From positions 62,001 through 126,000 of the forward strand of contig NZ_JADKRX010000005.1 in assembly GCF_015350975.1 (NCBI RefSeq): a stretch of 64,000 nt of DNA, given 5' to 3'. The notes under the pieces are model-generated. The model searched no databases and had not been told where the DNA came from. It was given only the letters and a program-made list of their open reading frames with translations. Source of the DNA: Curtobacterium sp. VKM Ac-1395. GTDB lineage: Bacteria > Actinomycetota > Actinomycetes > Actinomycetales > Microbacteriaceae. Numbering within the stretch: position 1 is the stretch's first letter; the number at the start of each line of letters is the position of its first letter. Of the stretch, positions 26,195-33,930 are shown piece by piece. Both the position numbers and the translations under genes were made by a program.

Positions 26195-27181
26195 GTGAAG
26201 ATCCTCGTCACCGGAGGAGCCGGCTTCATCGGCTCGAACTTCGTCCGTCGAACCCTCCAGGACGCCTACCCGGGCCTCGAGGGCGCCGAGGTCGTCGTCT
26301 ACGACGCCCTCACCTACTCGGGCAACCTGGCCAACCTGGCCCCGGTCGCGGACTCCCCGCGCTACCGCTTCGTCCAGGGCGACATCCGCGACGCCGCCGC
26401 GCTCGACGAGGTCGTGCCCGGCATCGACGCCATCGTGCACTTCGCCGCCGAGTCCCACGTCGACCGCTCCGTCCGCGACTCCGGCATCTTCGTCGAGACC
26501 AACGTCGTCGGCACCCAGCGCCTGCTCGACGCAGCCCTGCGTCACGGCACCGAGCGCTTCGTGCACGTCTCCACGGACGAGGTCTACGGCTCCATCAGCG
26601 AAGGCTCGTGGGACGAGGAACGGCCGCTCGAGCCGAACTCCCCCTACTCGGCGTCGAAGGCCGGCAGCGACCTGCTCGCCCGCAGCTACCACCGCACGCA
26701 CGGACTGAACCTCTCGATCACGCGCTGCTCGAACAACTACGGGCCGTACCACTTCCCGGAGAAGGTCATCCCGCTCTTCGTCACGAACCTCATCGACGAC
26801 GTGCACGTCCCCCTCTACGGCGAGGGCAACAACATCCGCGACTGGCTGCACGTGGACGACCACACCCGCGGCATCGCGATGGTCCTCACCCGCGGCCGCG
26901 CCGGCGAGATCTACAACATCGGCGGCGGCACGGAGCTGACGAACAAGGAGCTCACCGAGCTGCTGCTCGAGGCCACCGGCAAGGACTGGTCGTACGTCGA
27001 CCGCGTCGCGGACCGCCTCGGTCACGACCTCCGCTACTCGGTGGACATCAGCAAGATCCAGGCCGAGCTCGGCTACGAGCCCCAGGTCCCCTTCGAGCAG
27101 GGGCTCGCCGACGTCGTCCAGTGGTACCGCGACAACCGCGCCTGGTGGAAGCCGCTCAAGGAGCGCGCGGCCCTGGCCTGA
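26195..27181 (+). CDS. rfbB: dTDP-glucose 4,6-dehydratase
   Basis: 328 residues, extended SDR. The NAD-binding motif VTGGAGFIGSNFVR opens the protein; HFAAESHVDRS, the Ser/Thr of VSTDEVYG and the catalytic YSASKAGSD (YxxxK) follow; CSNNYGPYHFPEKVIPLF is diagnostic for RmlB. It converts dTDP-glucose to dTDP-4-keto-6-deoxyglucose. GTG at 26195 is preceded by AGGAAAAGGAAAC. rfbD follows 21 nt downstream; rfbA and rfbC are on the opposite strand 4 kb away. Confidence 0.97.
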   Translation: MKILVTGGAGFIGSNFVRRTLQDAYPGLEGAEVVVYDALTYSGNLANLAPVADSPRYRFVQGDIRDAAALDEVVPGIDAIVHFAAESHVDRSVRDSGIFVETNVVGTQRLLDAALRHGTERFVHVSTDEVYGSISEGSWDEERPLEPNSPYSASKAGSDLLARSYHRTHGLNLSITRCSNNYGPYHFPEKVIPLFVTNLIDDVHVPLYGEGNNIRDWLHVDDHTRGIAMVLTRGRAGEIYNIGGGTELTNKELTELLLEATGKDWSYVDRVADRLGHDLRYSVDISKIQAELGYEPQVPFEQGLADVVQWYRDNRAWWKPLKERAALA

Positions 27182-27202
27182 GCCCGGACGACGGACCAGA
27201 CC

Positions 27203-28054
27203 ATGACCCGCTACCTCGTCACCGGCGCGGCAGGCATGCTCGGACAGGACCTCCAGCAGGCCCTCGCCGGACGTGACGTGACCGCGCTCTCCCGCGCCGA
27301 CCTCGACATCACCGACCCGTCCGCGGTCGCCGCGGCGGTCGCTGGGCACGACGTCGTCATCAACGCCGCCGCCTACACCAAGGTCGACGACGCCGAGTCC
27401 CACGAGGACGACGCCCACGCCGTGAACGCCCGCGGCCCCGAGGTCCTCGCGACGGCCGCGGTCGCCGCCGGGGCGAAGCTCGTGCACGTCTCGACGGACT
27501 ACGTCTTCGACGGCAACGGCACCTCCCCGTACGCCGAGGACGAGCCCACCGACCCGATCGGTGCCTACGGCCGCACGAAGGCCGCAGGCGAAGCCGCCGT
27601 CCGACGTGTCGCACCGGACTCCTCCTGGATCGTGCGCGCGGCCTGGCTCTACGGGACAGGCGGCCCCAACTTCGCCAAGACGATGATCCGGCTCGCCGGG
27701 TCGCACGAGACCGTCAGCGTCGTCACCGACCAGGTCGGGCAGCCGACGTGGACGGGCGACCTCGCCCGGCAGATCGTCGCGATGCTGGACGTCGACGCGC
27801 CCGCGGGCATCTACCACGGCACGAACGCCGGGCAGGGCTCGTGGCTCGACTTCACCAAGGCGATCTTCACCGAGGTCGGGCTCGACCCCGAACGCGTCCT
27901 GCCCACGGACAGCTCCGCGTTCGTCCGACCGGCACCGCGCCCCGCCTACAGCGTGCTCGGACACGACGCCTGGGTCCGCGCGGGCCTCGCCCCGATGCGC
28001 GACTGGCGCGACGCCCTGCACGCCGCTGCCGAGGCGGGGGTCCTCACCGCGTGA
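27203..28054 (+). CDS. rfbD: dTDP-4-dehydrorhamnose reductase
   Basis: 283 residues. RYLVTGAAGMLGQDLQQAL (Rossmann), VINAAAYTKVDDAE, VHVSTDYVFDGNG and the active-site YGRTKAAGE (YxxxK) are RmlD motifs. It reduces the 4-keto group to give dTDP-L-rhamnose with NAD(P)H. The stop overlaps the GTG of the next gene (GTGA), so translation is coupled. With rfbA, rfbC and rfbB it completes the pathway in this window. Confidence 0.96.
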   Translation: MTRYLVTGAAGMLGQDLQQALAGRDVTALSRADLDITDPSAVAAAVAGHDVVINAAAYTKVDDAESHEDDAHAVNARGPEVLATAAVAAGAKLVHVSTDYVFDGNGTSPYAEDEPTDPIGAYGRTKAAGEAAVRRVAPDSSWIVRAAWLYGTGGPNFAKTMIRLAGSHETVSVVTDQVGQPTWTGDLARQIVAMLDVDAPAGIYHGTNAGQGSWLDFTKAIFTEVGLDPERVLPTDSSAFVRPAPRPAYSVLGHDAWVRAGLAPMRDWRDALHAAAEAGVLTA

Positions 28055-28968
28055 GTGCAGCAACTGCGCTCGTCGTCGGGGGCGGCGGGTTCCTCGGTGG
28101 TGCCGTCGTGGCTGCGCTCGAGCACGCGGGTGACCGCGTGGTCGTCCCCCGGGTTCCCTGGAGCGACACCGAGGCGGCCGCGACCCTGCTCCGGGACGCC
28201 GTGACGAGCCTCCAGGCCGACGGCGCGCCGTGGCGACTCGTCTGGTGCGCCGGCAGCGGCATCGTCGCGACCGGCGAACAGGCCTTCGCCGCCGAGGCGA
28301 CGATCCTCGGGCGGGTGCTCGACACGACCGGACCGACCGCGGACGCCCCCGGGTCCCTGTTCTTCGCGTCGTCCGCCGGCGGCGTGTACGCCGGCGCGAG
28401 CGGCGCACCGTTCGACGAGGACACCGAGCCGCTGCCCCTCGCGCCCTACGGCCGCAGCCGGCTCGCCGCCGAGGCCCGCTTCCGGGACTTCGCCGAGGCC
28501 ACCGGCGCGCCGCTGCTCGTCGGGCGGATCTCGAACCTCTACGGTCCCGGCGCCAACCTGCGGAAGCCGCAGGGCCTGGTGTCGCAGCTGGCGCTGGCCC
28601 ACATCGAGGGCCGCCCGTCGTCGATCTACGTGCCGATGGACACCACCCGCGACTACCTCTACATCGACGACGCCGCCGCGATGGTCGCCGACGGGCTGAC
28701 GGCCGTGGCCGACGGTGCAGCGGGAGCGACCACGACGAAGATCTTCGCGTCGCAGCAGGGGCGCACCATCACCGAGGTCGTCGAGGCGGTGTCCGCCGCG
28801 TTCGACGAGCCGCTCGACGTGCGCGAGGGCCACGACCCCGCCGCGACCTCCCACGGCCGGGACCTCCGCTTCCGGTCGCGGGTCATGACGAGGCTGGACG
28901 CCCGGACGCACGTGCCGTTCGACGTCGGCGTGCGCCGGACCGTCGACGCGGTCCGCGCCGGCCGCTGA
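28051..28968 (+). CDS. NAD-dependent epimerase/dehydratase family protein
   Basis: 305 residues, SDR type. GGGGFLGGAVVAALE is the dinucleotide-binding loop; FFASSAGGVYAGA supplies the active-site Ser and YGRSRLAAE the YxxxK pair; ISNLYGPGANL and DTTRDYLYIDDAA are typical of sugar-nucleotide epimerases. It overlaps rfbD by 4 nt. It may modify a sugar nucleotide of this pathway, for example giving another deoxysugar, but the substrate is not evident. Confidence 0.8.
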   Translation: MSAATALVVGGGGFLGGAVVAALEHAGDRVVVPRVPWSDTEAAATLLRDAVTSLQADGAPWRLVWCAGSGIVATGEQAFAAEATILGRVLDTTGPTADAPGSLFFASSAGGVYAGASGAPFDEDTEPLPLAPYGRSRLAAEARFRDFAEATGAPLLVGRISNLYGPGANLRKPQGLVSQLALAHIEGRPSSIYVPMDTTRDYLYIDDAAAMVADGLTAVADGAAGATTTKIFASQQGRTITEVVEAVSAAFDEPLDVREGHDPAATSHGRDLRFRSRVMTRLDARTHVPFDVGVRRTVDAVRAGR

Positions 28969-28993
28969 CCGGCACGCGACCCGCGGCCCGTGT

Positions 28994-29035
28994 TCAGCGC
29001 CGGAGCGCGTCAGCTCAGCGCTGGAGTGCGTCGGC
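28994..29035. repeat. 21-bp tandem duplication covering a stop codon
   Basis: Two copies (28994-29014 and 29015-29035) differing at a few positions. On the minus strand each reads as ADAL-x-R followed by TGA, so the last six codons and stop of the GT4 gene have been duplicated. Confidence 0.8.
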
Positions 29036-30196
29036 GATGAGCGTGCGGTAGCGGTCCCCCACGGCCTCGACCGTGTAGGCCGCGGCCGTCGCACGGGCAC
29101 CCGCGCCGAGGCGCTCCGCGAGCGCCGGGTCGGCGAGGAGCCGGTCCACTGCCGCTGCGAGGGCGTCCGCGTCACCCGGCGCGACGAGCAGGCCGTTCAC
29201 GCCGTCCTCCACCACGTCGACGATCCCGGGCACGGCGGACGCGACGACCGCGCAGCCGGCCGACATGGCCTCGAGGAGCGCGACGGGCAGCCCGTCGCGG
29301 TCACCGTTCGCCGCGGGGACGGACGGGTAGACCGCGATCCCGGCCTTGGCGTAGTGGGCGGCGAGGGCGGCCTTGCCCTGCGCACCGACGAAGTCGACCC
29401 CGCTGCCGGCACGGGCCTCGAGCGCCTGCCGGAGGGGCCCGTCGCCGACGACGACGACCTCGGCCGGGCGGTGTGCGACACGGTCGAGTGCGTCGAGGAG
29501 CACGGTCGCGCCCTTCTTCTCGACGAGCCGTCCGACGAAGAGCAGCCGACCCGGGGTGCGGGTCTCGCTGGCCACCGCTCGGGAGATGGGCTCGAGGTCG
29601 ACGCCCATCGGCACGATGTGGACCTGGTCGTCCCGCGCCCCGAGCTTGCGGAGCTCGAGTGCCATGTCGGTGCTCATGCAGGTCACGGAGGCCGCGCTCG
29701 CGATGACCGCCCGCTTGACGCGTTGGAGGACCGGGTGCCGCAGCGCGTAGAGGTCGCCACCCAGCGTCGTCACCACGCGGGGCAGGTCGCCGAGGACGAG
29801 CTTGCCGACCGCCCCCTGCGGGATGATCCAGTGCAGCAGCGCCGCATCGGCTCGGGAGCGCCTGGCCTCGCGGCGGAGCGCGACGGCCATCGCCCCGAAG
29901 AAGAAGGGGACCTGCAGCCAGCGGACCGGTGCCGCGCGGAGGTTGTCCACGATGGCCCCGTCGGCCAGGTCACGCCAGCGGGCCGGGAAGTACGAGTACC
30001 GACGGACCTCGACGTCGCCGATGCGCTGGTGCTTCGCCGCACCCTTCGTCATCGGGGCCACCACCACGACCCGGTGGTCGCTCGACAGGGCCAGGGCGAG
30101 GTCGAGCACGAAGCCCGGGGTGCCGTCGCCCGGCTCGGCCGGGAACGTCGACGCGGCGACGAGGAGCGTCGGACGGGCAACAGGGTCGGGATGCAT
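29015..30196 (-). CDS. GT4 glycosyltransferase
   Basis: 393 residues, GT-B fold. N-terminal PAEPGDGTPGFVLDLALAL and VTTLGGDLYALR for acceptor binding; C-terminal LLFVGRLVEKKGATVLLDAL, VVVGDGPLRQALE and DGLPVALLEAMSAGCAVVAS with the EX7E-type donor motif. Related to PimB/WsaF-like transferases. ATG at 30196 follows GAGAG; the frame continues to 30235 but lacks support. Divergent from the flippase-like gene at 30226. The 3' end is tandemly duplicated. Confidence 0.85.
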   Translation of the reverse strand: MHPDPVARPTLLVAASTFPAEPGDGTPGFVLDLALALSSDHRVVVVAPMTKGAAKHQRIGDVEVRRYSYFPARWRDLADGAIVDNLRAAPVRWLQVPFFFGAMAVALRREARRSRADAALLHWIIPQGAVGKLVLGDLPRVVTTLGGDLYALRHPVLQRVKRAVIASAASVTCMSTDMALELRKLGARDDQVHIVPMGVDLEPISRAVASETRTPGRLLFVGRLVEKKGATVLLDALDRVAHRPAEVVVVGDGPLRQALEARAGSGVDFVGAQGKAALAAHYAKAGIAVYPSVPAANGDRDGLPVALLEAMSAGCAVVASAVPGIVDVVEDGVNGLLVAPGDADALAAAVDRLLADPALAERLGAGARATAAAYTVEAVGDRYRTLIADALQR

Positions 30197-30210
30197 GCAG
30201 CGCTCTCGCT

Positions 30211-30216
30211 TAGAGT
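30211..30216 (+). promoter_or_regulatory. -10 box TAGAGT
   Basis: TAGAGT 9 nt before the ATG at 30226, in the 29-bp divergent gap. Confidence 0.45.
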
Positions 30217-30225
30217 TGTCGGTCG

Positions 30226-31308
30226 ATGGACGCACGACAGCCTACGGGGTCCGCCGCCGACGCAGCATCGGCCGATGGACGTCCTGCTCATGACCCCGCC
30301 GCCGGCCCGACCACCGGCGCCGAGGTGCCCGTCGTCGCGCCCAGGAGCCGCCGCGCCCGCGTCCTGAACGTCGTGAAGTGGGCGGCTGCGATCGTCGCGG
30401 TGGTGCTGCTCGTCGTCGGGGTCGCGCGGCAGTGGGACGAGATCGTCGCCGACTTCGCTCGGCTCGACGCCGTGACCGTGACGCTCGGGATCGTGCTCAC
30501 CCTCGTGGCCCTGGTCGCGAACATGCTCTCCTGGCGCGCCATGATGGCAGCCACCGGCTTCCACGTCCGGCTCGCTGCGGCGTCGTCCATCTTCTTCGTC
30601 GGCCAGCTCGGCAAGTACATCCCCGGTGGCGTCTGGTCGATCGCGGCCCAGGCCGAGCTCGGCCGCGCGCACGGTCTGGCCAGGACCGGCAGCGCGGTCG
30701 CCTCGCTCGCGTCGATGCTCGTCAGCATGGTGACCGCCGCACTCGTGGGCATCCTCGCGCTGCTGCTCGGCTCGACGGACGGCCTCGCCACGTTCTGGTG
30801 GCTCGGCATCGTCGTGGTGCTGGGTCTCGTCGCCCTGACGCCGCCGGTGCTCGGTCGCCTCATCGCCCTCGCCATGCGGCTGCTCCGCCGGCCGCCGCAG
30901 ACGATCACGCTGACCTGGGGCGGCACCGTGATGTCGATCGTCTGGTCCGTCGTGATGTGGATCGCGTACGGCGCCCAGGCCACCGTCGTGCTGCAGGCCT
31001 TCGGTGCGCACTCGTCCGTGCTCTTCCCCGTCGCGACCGGTGCGTACGCGGTGGCCTGGCTCGTCGGCTTCCTGGTGGTCATCGCACCCGCGGGGCTCGG
31101 GCCGCGCGAAGCCGTCCTCCTGCTGCTGCTCGGGTCGGTGACGAACCCCACTGGTGCCCTCGCGCTGGCGGTGGTCAGCCGGGCGTTCATGACCCTCGGC
31201 GACGTCGTCCTGGCCGGTCTCGGCGCCGCCCTCGCGGTGCGACACCGGCGTCGCGCGGCCGCCACGACGCCCGCCGACAGCCTCCCGGGAAGTCCCGGCG
31301 CGCCCTGA
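30226..31308 (+). CDS. LPG_synthase_TM (AglD-type) flippase-like membrane protein
   Basis: 360 residues with about 8 helices after a 40-residue hydrophilic N-terminus. FFVGQLGKYIPGGVWSIAAQAELGRAHG is the signature of the lysylphosphatidylglycerol-synthase transmembrane family (UPF0104/AglD), and APAGLGPREAVLLLLL occurs near the C-terminus. Members outside the aminoacyl-lipid synthases are thought to move or modify lipid-linked sugars. No aminoacyltransferase domain is present. Probably leaderless. The following GT4 gene has a separate promoter. Confidence 0.8.
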   Translation: MDARQPTGSAADAASADGRPAHDPAAGPTTGAEVPVVAPRSRRARVLNVVKWAAAIVAVVLLVVGVARQWDEIVADFARLDAVTVTLGIVLTLVALVANMLSWRAMMAATGFHVRLAAASSIFFVGQLGKYIPGGVWSIAAQAELGRAHGLARTGSAVASLASMLVSMVTAALVGILALLLGSTDGLATFWWLGIVVVLGLVALTPPVLGRLIALAMRLLRRPPQTITLTWGGTVMSIVWSVVMWIAYGAQATVVLQAFGAHSSVLFPVATGAYAVAWLVGFLVVIAPAGLGPREAVLLLLLGSVTNPTGALALAVVSRAFMTLGDVVLAGLGAALAVRHRRRAAATTPADSLPGSPGAP

Positions 31309-31314
31309 TAGTGT
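31309..31314 (+). promoter_or_regulatory. -10 box TAGTGT
   Basis: TAGTGT directly after the upstream stop codon; leader of about 50 nt with AGGAG before the ATG at 31367. Confidence 0.4.
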
Positions 31315-31366
31315 CCCGTCCGGGCCGCCAGCCGTCCCGTCCGAGAACCCCGAGGAGCCACACCGC

Positions 31367-32509
31367 ATGACCACTCTCCGCGTGATCGTGGACCAGGTGA
31401 TCGCACCGGTCCCGGGCGGCATCGGACGCTACGCGGAGGAACTCGCCCGGAAGCTCATCGAGACGGCGCCGGCCGGGTGCGACGTCGAAGCGGTGGTGTC
31501 GGCCGCATCACCCGCGGAGCTCCAGCGGCTGCGGACCCTGCTGCCCGGGCTGGGCGACCTCGAGCGCCTCGCCCTGCCCCGACGGGAGCTCTCCCTCGCC
31601 TGGCAGGCCGGTCTGGCACGCGGTGCGTCCCGCGGCATGGTCCACGCACCGAGCGTGCTGGCACCGCTGGTGAAGCACAACCGCTTCCAGGACGTCGGCC
31701 ACCAGACCGTCGTCACGGTCCACGACACGGTGCCGTGGACGCACCCGGAGACCCTCACCTCCCGCGGCGTGCACTTCCACAAGGCGATGGTGAAGCGGGC
31801 CTGGCGCCACGCCGACGCCGTCGTGGTGCCGACCCACGCGGTCGCCGCGGCGCTGAACGACGTGCACCGCTTCGACGACCGGCTCCGGGTGATCGGCGGC
31901 GCCCCGAGCGCCAAGCTGCGCGTCCCCGTCGACGCCGACCTCCGCGCCGAACGCCTCGGCCTGCCCGACCGCTACGTCCTCGCCGTCGGCACCCTCGAAC
32001 CCCGGAAGGGCCTGCGCTACCTCATCGAGGCCATGGCGCACCCCGAGGCACCGCGCGACGTCCCGCTGGTCATCGCAGGACCGGACGGCTGGGGCGACGT
32101 CGACGTCATCGAGACCGCCGAGCGCGCCGGACTCGCCGCCGACCGGGTCAAGGTCCTCGGCCACGTCGACGACGCCGACCTGGCCGTCGTCTACGACCGG
32201 GCGACGGTGTTCGTGTTCCCGAGCCTCGCCGAGGGCTTCGGCCTCCCCGTGGTGGAGGCCATGAGCTTCGGCACCCCGGTGATCCACTCCGACGACCCCG
32301 CCGTGCGCGAGGTCGCCTCGGACGCCGGCGTCACGGTCGACCGCGACCCCCGTGACTCCTACCCGGCGCGCATCGCGCAGGCGGTCTACCAGGTCGTCAA
32401 CGACCACCACCTGGCCGGGCAGCTCGCCGTCGCCGGGCCGGACCGGGCGCGCATGTTCGACTGGCGCGACTCCGCGCTGGAGACCTGGCAGCTGCACGCG
32501 GACCTGTAG
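31367..32509 (+). CDS. GT4 glycosyltransferase
   Basis: 380 residues. PGGIGRYAEELARKL at the N-terminus, VVTVHDTVPWTHPE, VLAVGTLEPRKGLRYLIEAM and EGFGLPVVEAMSFGTPV (EX7E) define a GT4 enzyme. It resembles the protein encoded at 15759-16886 in length and motifs, so the two are likely paralogues. ATG with an AGGAG ribosome binding site. Short 18-bp tandem repeats follow the stop codon. Substrate unknown. Confidence 0.85.
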   Translation: MTTLRVIVDQVIAPVPGGIGRYAEELARKLIETAPAGCDVEAVVSAASPAELQRLRTLLPGLGDLERLALPRRELSLAWQAGLARGASRGMVHAPSVLAPLVKHNRFQDVGHQTVVTVHDTVPWTHPETLTSRGVHFHKAMVKRAWRHADAVVVPTHAVAAALNDVHRFDDRLRVIGGAPSAKLRVPVDADLRAERLGLPDRYVLAVGTLEPRKGLRYLIEAMAHPEAPRDVPLVIAGPDGWGDVDVIETAERAGLAADRVKVLGHVDDADLAVVYDRATVFVFPSLAEGFGLPVVEAMSFGTPVIHSDDPAVREVASDAGVTVDRDPRDSYPARIAQAVYQVVNDHHLAGQLAVAGPDRARMFDWRDSALETWQLHADL

Positions 32510-32519
32510 CCACGCACCG

Positions 32520-32567
32520 CAGGCGCCGCACACCTCGCAGGCACCACACACCCTGCAGGCACCGCGG
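32520..32567. repeat. 18-bp tandem repeat after a GT4 gene
   Basis: CAGGCGCCGCACACCTCG (32520-32537), CAGGCACCACACACCCTG (32538-32555) and a partial third copy, starting 10 nt after the stop codon. Confidence 0.65.
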
Positions 32568-32668
32568 AGCCGCGGCACCGCAGCGCCCCGGATCACGGCT
32601 CGGCATCGATGGCCGGACGCTCCGTGTCGCCGCCGTTCCCGCGTGCGCACGGCTGCCATCATCGGGAC

Positions 32669-33385
32669 ATGCAGCGACGTCGTTCCCTCCCCGTCCTCAC
32701 CGCCACGATCGTCCTCGGGCTCGGCCTGACGACGACCCTCGCGGCGTGCTCCGGCGGCGACGACCGGACCCCGACCCGCTCCCCCTCGGCCACCCGGTCC
32801 GCCTCGGCGACCGCCACTGCCACCCCGTCCCGGACGCCGGTGGCGTCGGCCGCCCCGACGAGCGGGACCACGCCGTCCCCCTCGGCGAGCACCCCGTCGG
32901 ACGACCAGACCGGACCGGCGGACGACGGCACCGGTCCCGGCACGGGCAACGGCAGCGGCGTCGACCAGCCCGACTCCGTGGACTTCGCCGCGGTGACCGC
33001 GCAGGGCGTGGCAGCGGCCGGCGGCGGCACCGTCGTCTCCCTCGTCGGGTCCGGTGACAACTGGACCGTGCTCGTGTCCGGCCCCGACGGCTCCCAGACG
33101 CAGTCGGTCGTGTCGGCGACGCTCGGGCGCGTGACGTCCGGCCCCTTCCCGAAGGACGCCGACTCCGCCACGAAGGCCGCGAACGTCGCCCGTGCCGGAG
33201 CACTGCAGGTCAAGGCCGACGCTGCCGCGACCAGCGCCGTCGGCGCCGTGCCCGGCAGCACCCTGACGTCCCTCGTGCTCGGTGGGTCCGGGTCGGCCCC
33301 CGTGTGGACCGCCACCGTCAGCGCTGGCGGCGCGACCCGGTCGGTCACGGTCGACGGCGTCACGGGCACGGCCACGGCCGCCTGA
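32669..33385 (+). CDS. Putative lipoprotein of unknown function
   Basis: 238 residues. MQRRRSLPVLTATIVLGLGL then TTTLAAC forms a lipoprotein signal peptide with lipobox LAAC and Cys27. A Ser/Thr/Pro-rich linker (about 30-90) spans the wall. The C-terminal 150 residues contain two PepSY-like beta/alpha segments (NWTVLVSGPDGSQTQSVVSATLG; PVWTATVSAGGATRSVTVDGVTG), each with a Val-rich strand and a GxVxS/T turn. The start at 32669 follows GGGA. The PepSY resemblance is by eye. It is convergent with purE, 19 bp away. Confidence 0.7.
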   Translation: MQRRRSLPVLTATIVLGLGLTTTLAACSGGDDRTPTRSPSATRSASATATATPSRTPVASAAPTSGTTPSPSASTPSDDQTGPADDGTGPGTGNGSGVDQPDSVDFAAVTAQGVAAAGGGTVVSLVGSGDNWTVLVSGPDGSQTQSVVSATLGRVTSGPFPKDADSATKAANVARAGALQVKADAAATSAVGAVPGSTLTSLVLGGSGSAPVWTATVSAGGATRSVTVDGVTGTATAA

Positions 33386-33404
33386 CCCCCGGTCGACGGC
33401 GTCG

Positions 33405-33914
33405 TCAGAGCTGCGCGCGCAGCGCCTCGGCCTTCCGCTCGACGACCTGCTCGAGGCCGGCGGCGTACTCCGCCAGGCGCTCGGCCACGGCGGGCTCGGA
33501 CGAGCCGATGATCCGCGCGGCGAACAGGCCGGCGTTCGCCGCACCGTTGATCGCCATCGTCGCCACCGGGATGCCGGCGGGCATCTGCACGATGGACAGC
33601 AGCGAGTCCAGGCCGTCCAGGCGCGCGAGCTGCACGGGCACCCCGATCACGGGCAGCGTGGTCAGGGACGCGACCATGCCCGGCAGGTGAGCGGCACCCC
33701 CGGCGCCGGCGATGACGACGCGGAGGCCACGGGCAGCGGCGCCGCGGCCGTAGCGGACCATCTTGTCCGGGGTGCGGTGCGCCGAGACGACGTCGGCCTC
33801 GTACGGGATGCCGAGTTCGTCGAGGATCTCGGCCGCGGCCCGCATGGTCGGCCAGTCCGAGTCGGACCCCATGATGATCGAGACGAGCGGTGCGGGCACG
33901 GTGGTGTCGGTCAC
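33405..33914 (-). CDS. purE: N5-carboxyaminoimidazole ribonucleotide mutase
   Basis: 169 residues, normal for class I Pur[51 protein letters not shown] and PVIGVPVQL are the conserved ligand-binding motifs. It moves the carboxylate of N5-CAIR to give CAIR in purine synthesis. The GTG start lies 6 nt after a TAGGCT box and without a ribosome binding site, so it is probably leaderless. Unusually, a GH6 glucanase gene separates it from purK. Confidence 0.96.
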   Translation of the reverse strand: MTDTTVPAPLVSIIMGSDSDWPTMRAAAEILDELGIPYEADVVSAHRTPDKMVRYGRGAAARGLRVVIAGAGGAAHLPGMVASLTTLPVIGVPVQLARLDGLDSLLSIVQMPAGIPVATMAINGAANAGLFAARIIGSSEPAVAERLAEYAAGLEQVVERKAEALRAQL

Positions 33915-33920
33915 CCGACG

Positions 33921-33926
33921 AGCCTA
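33921..33926 (-). promoter_or_regulatory. -10 box TAGGCT of purE, leaderless
   Basis: Minus-strand TAGGCT ending 6 nt before the GTG start of purE; it lies just 3' of the GH6 stop codon. Confidence 0.5.
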
Positions 33927-33930
33927 GCCG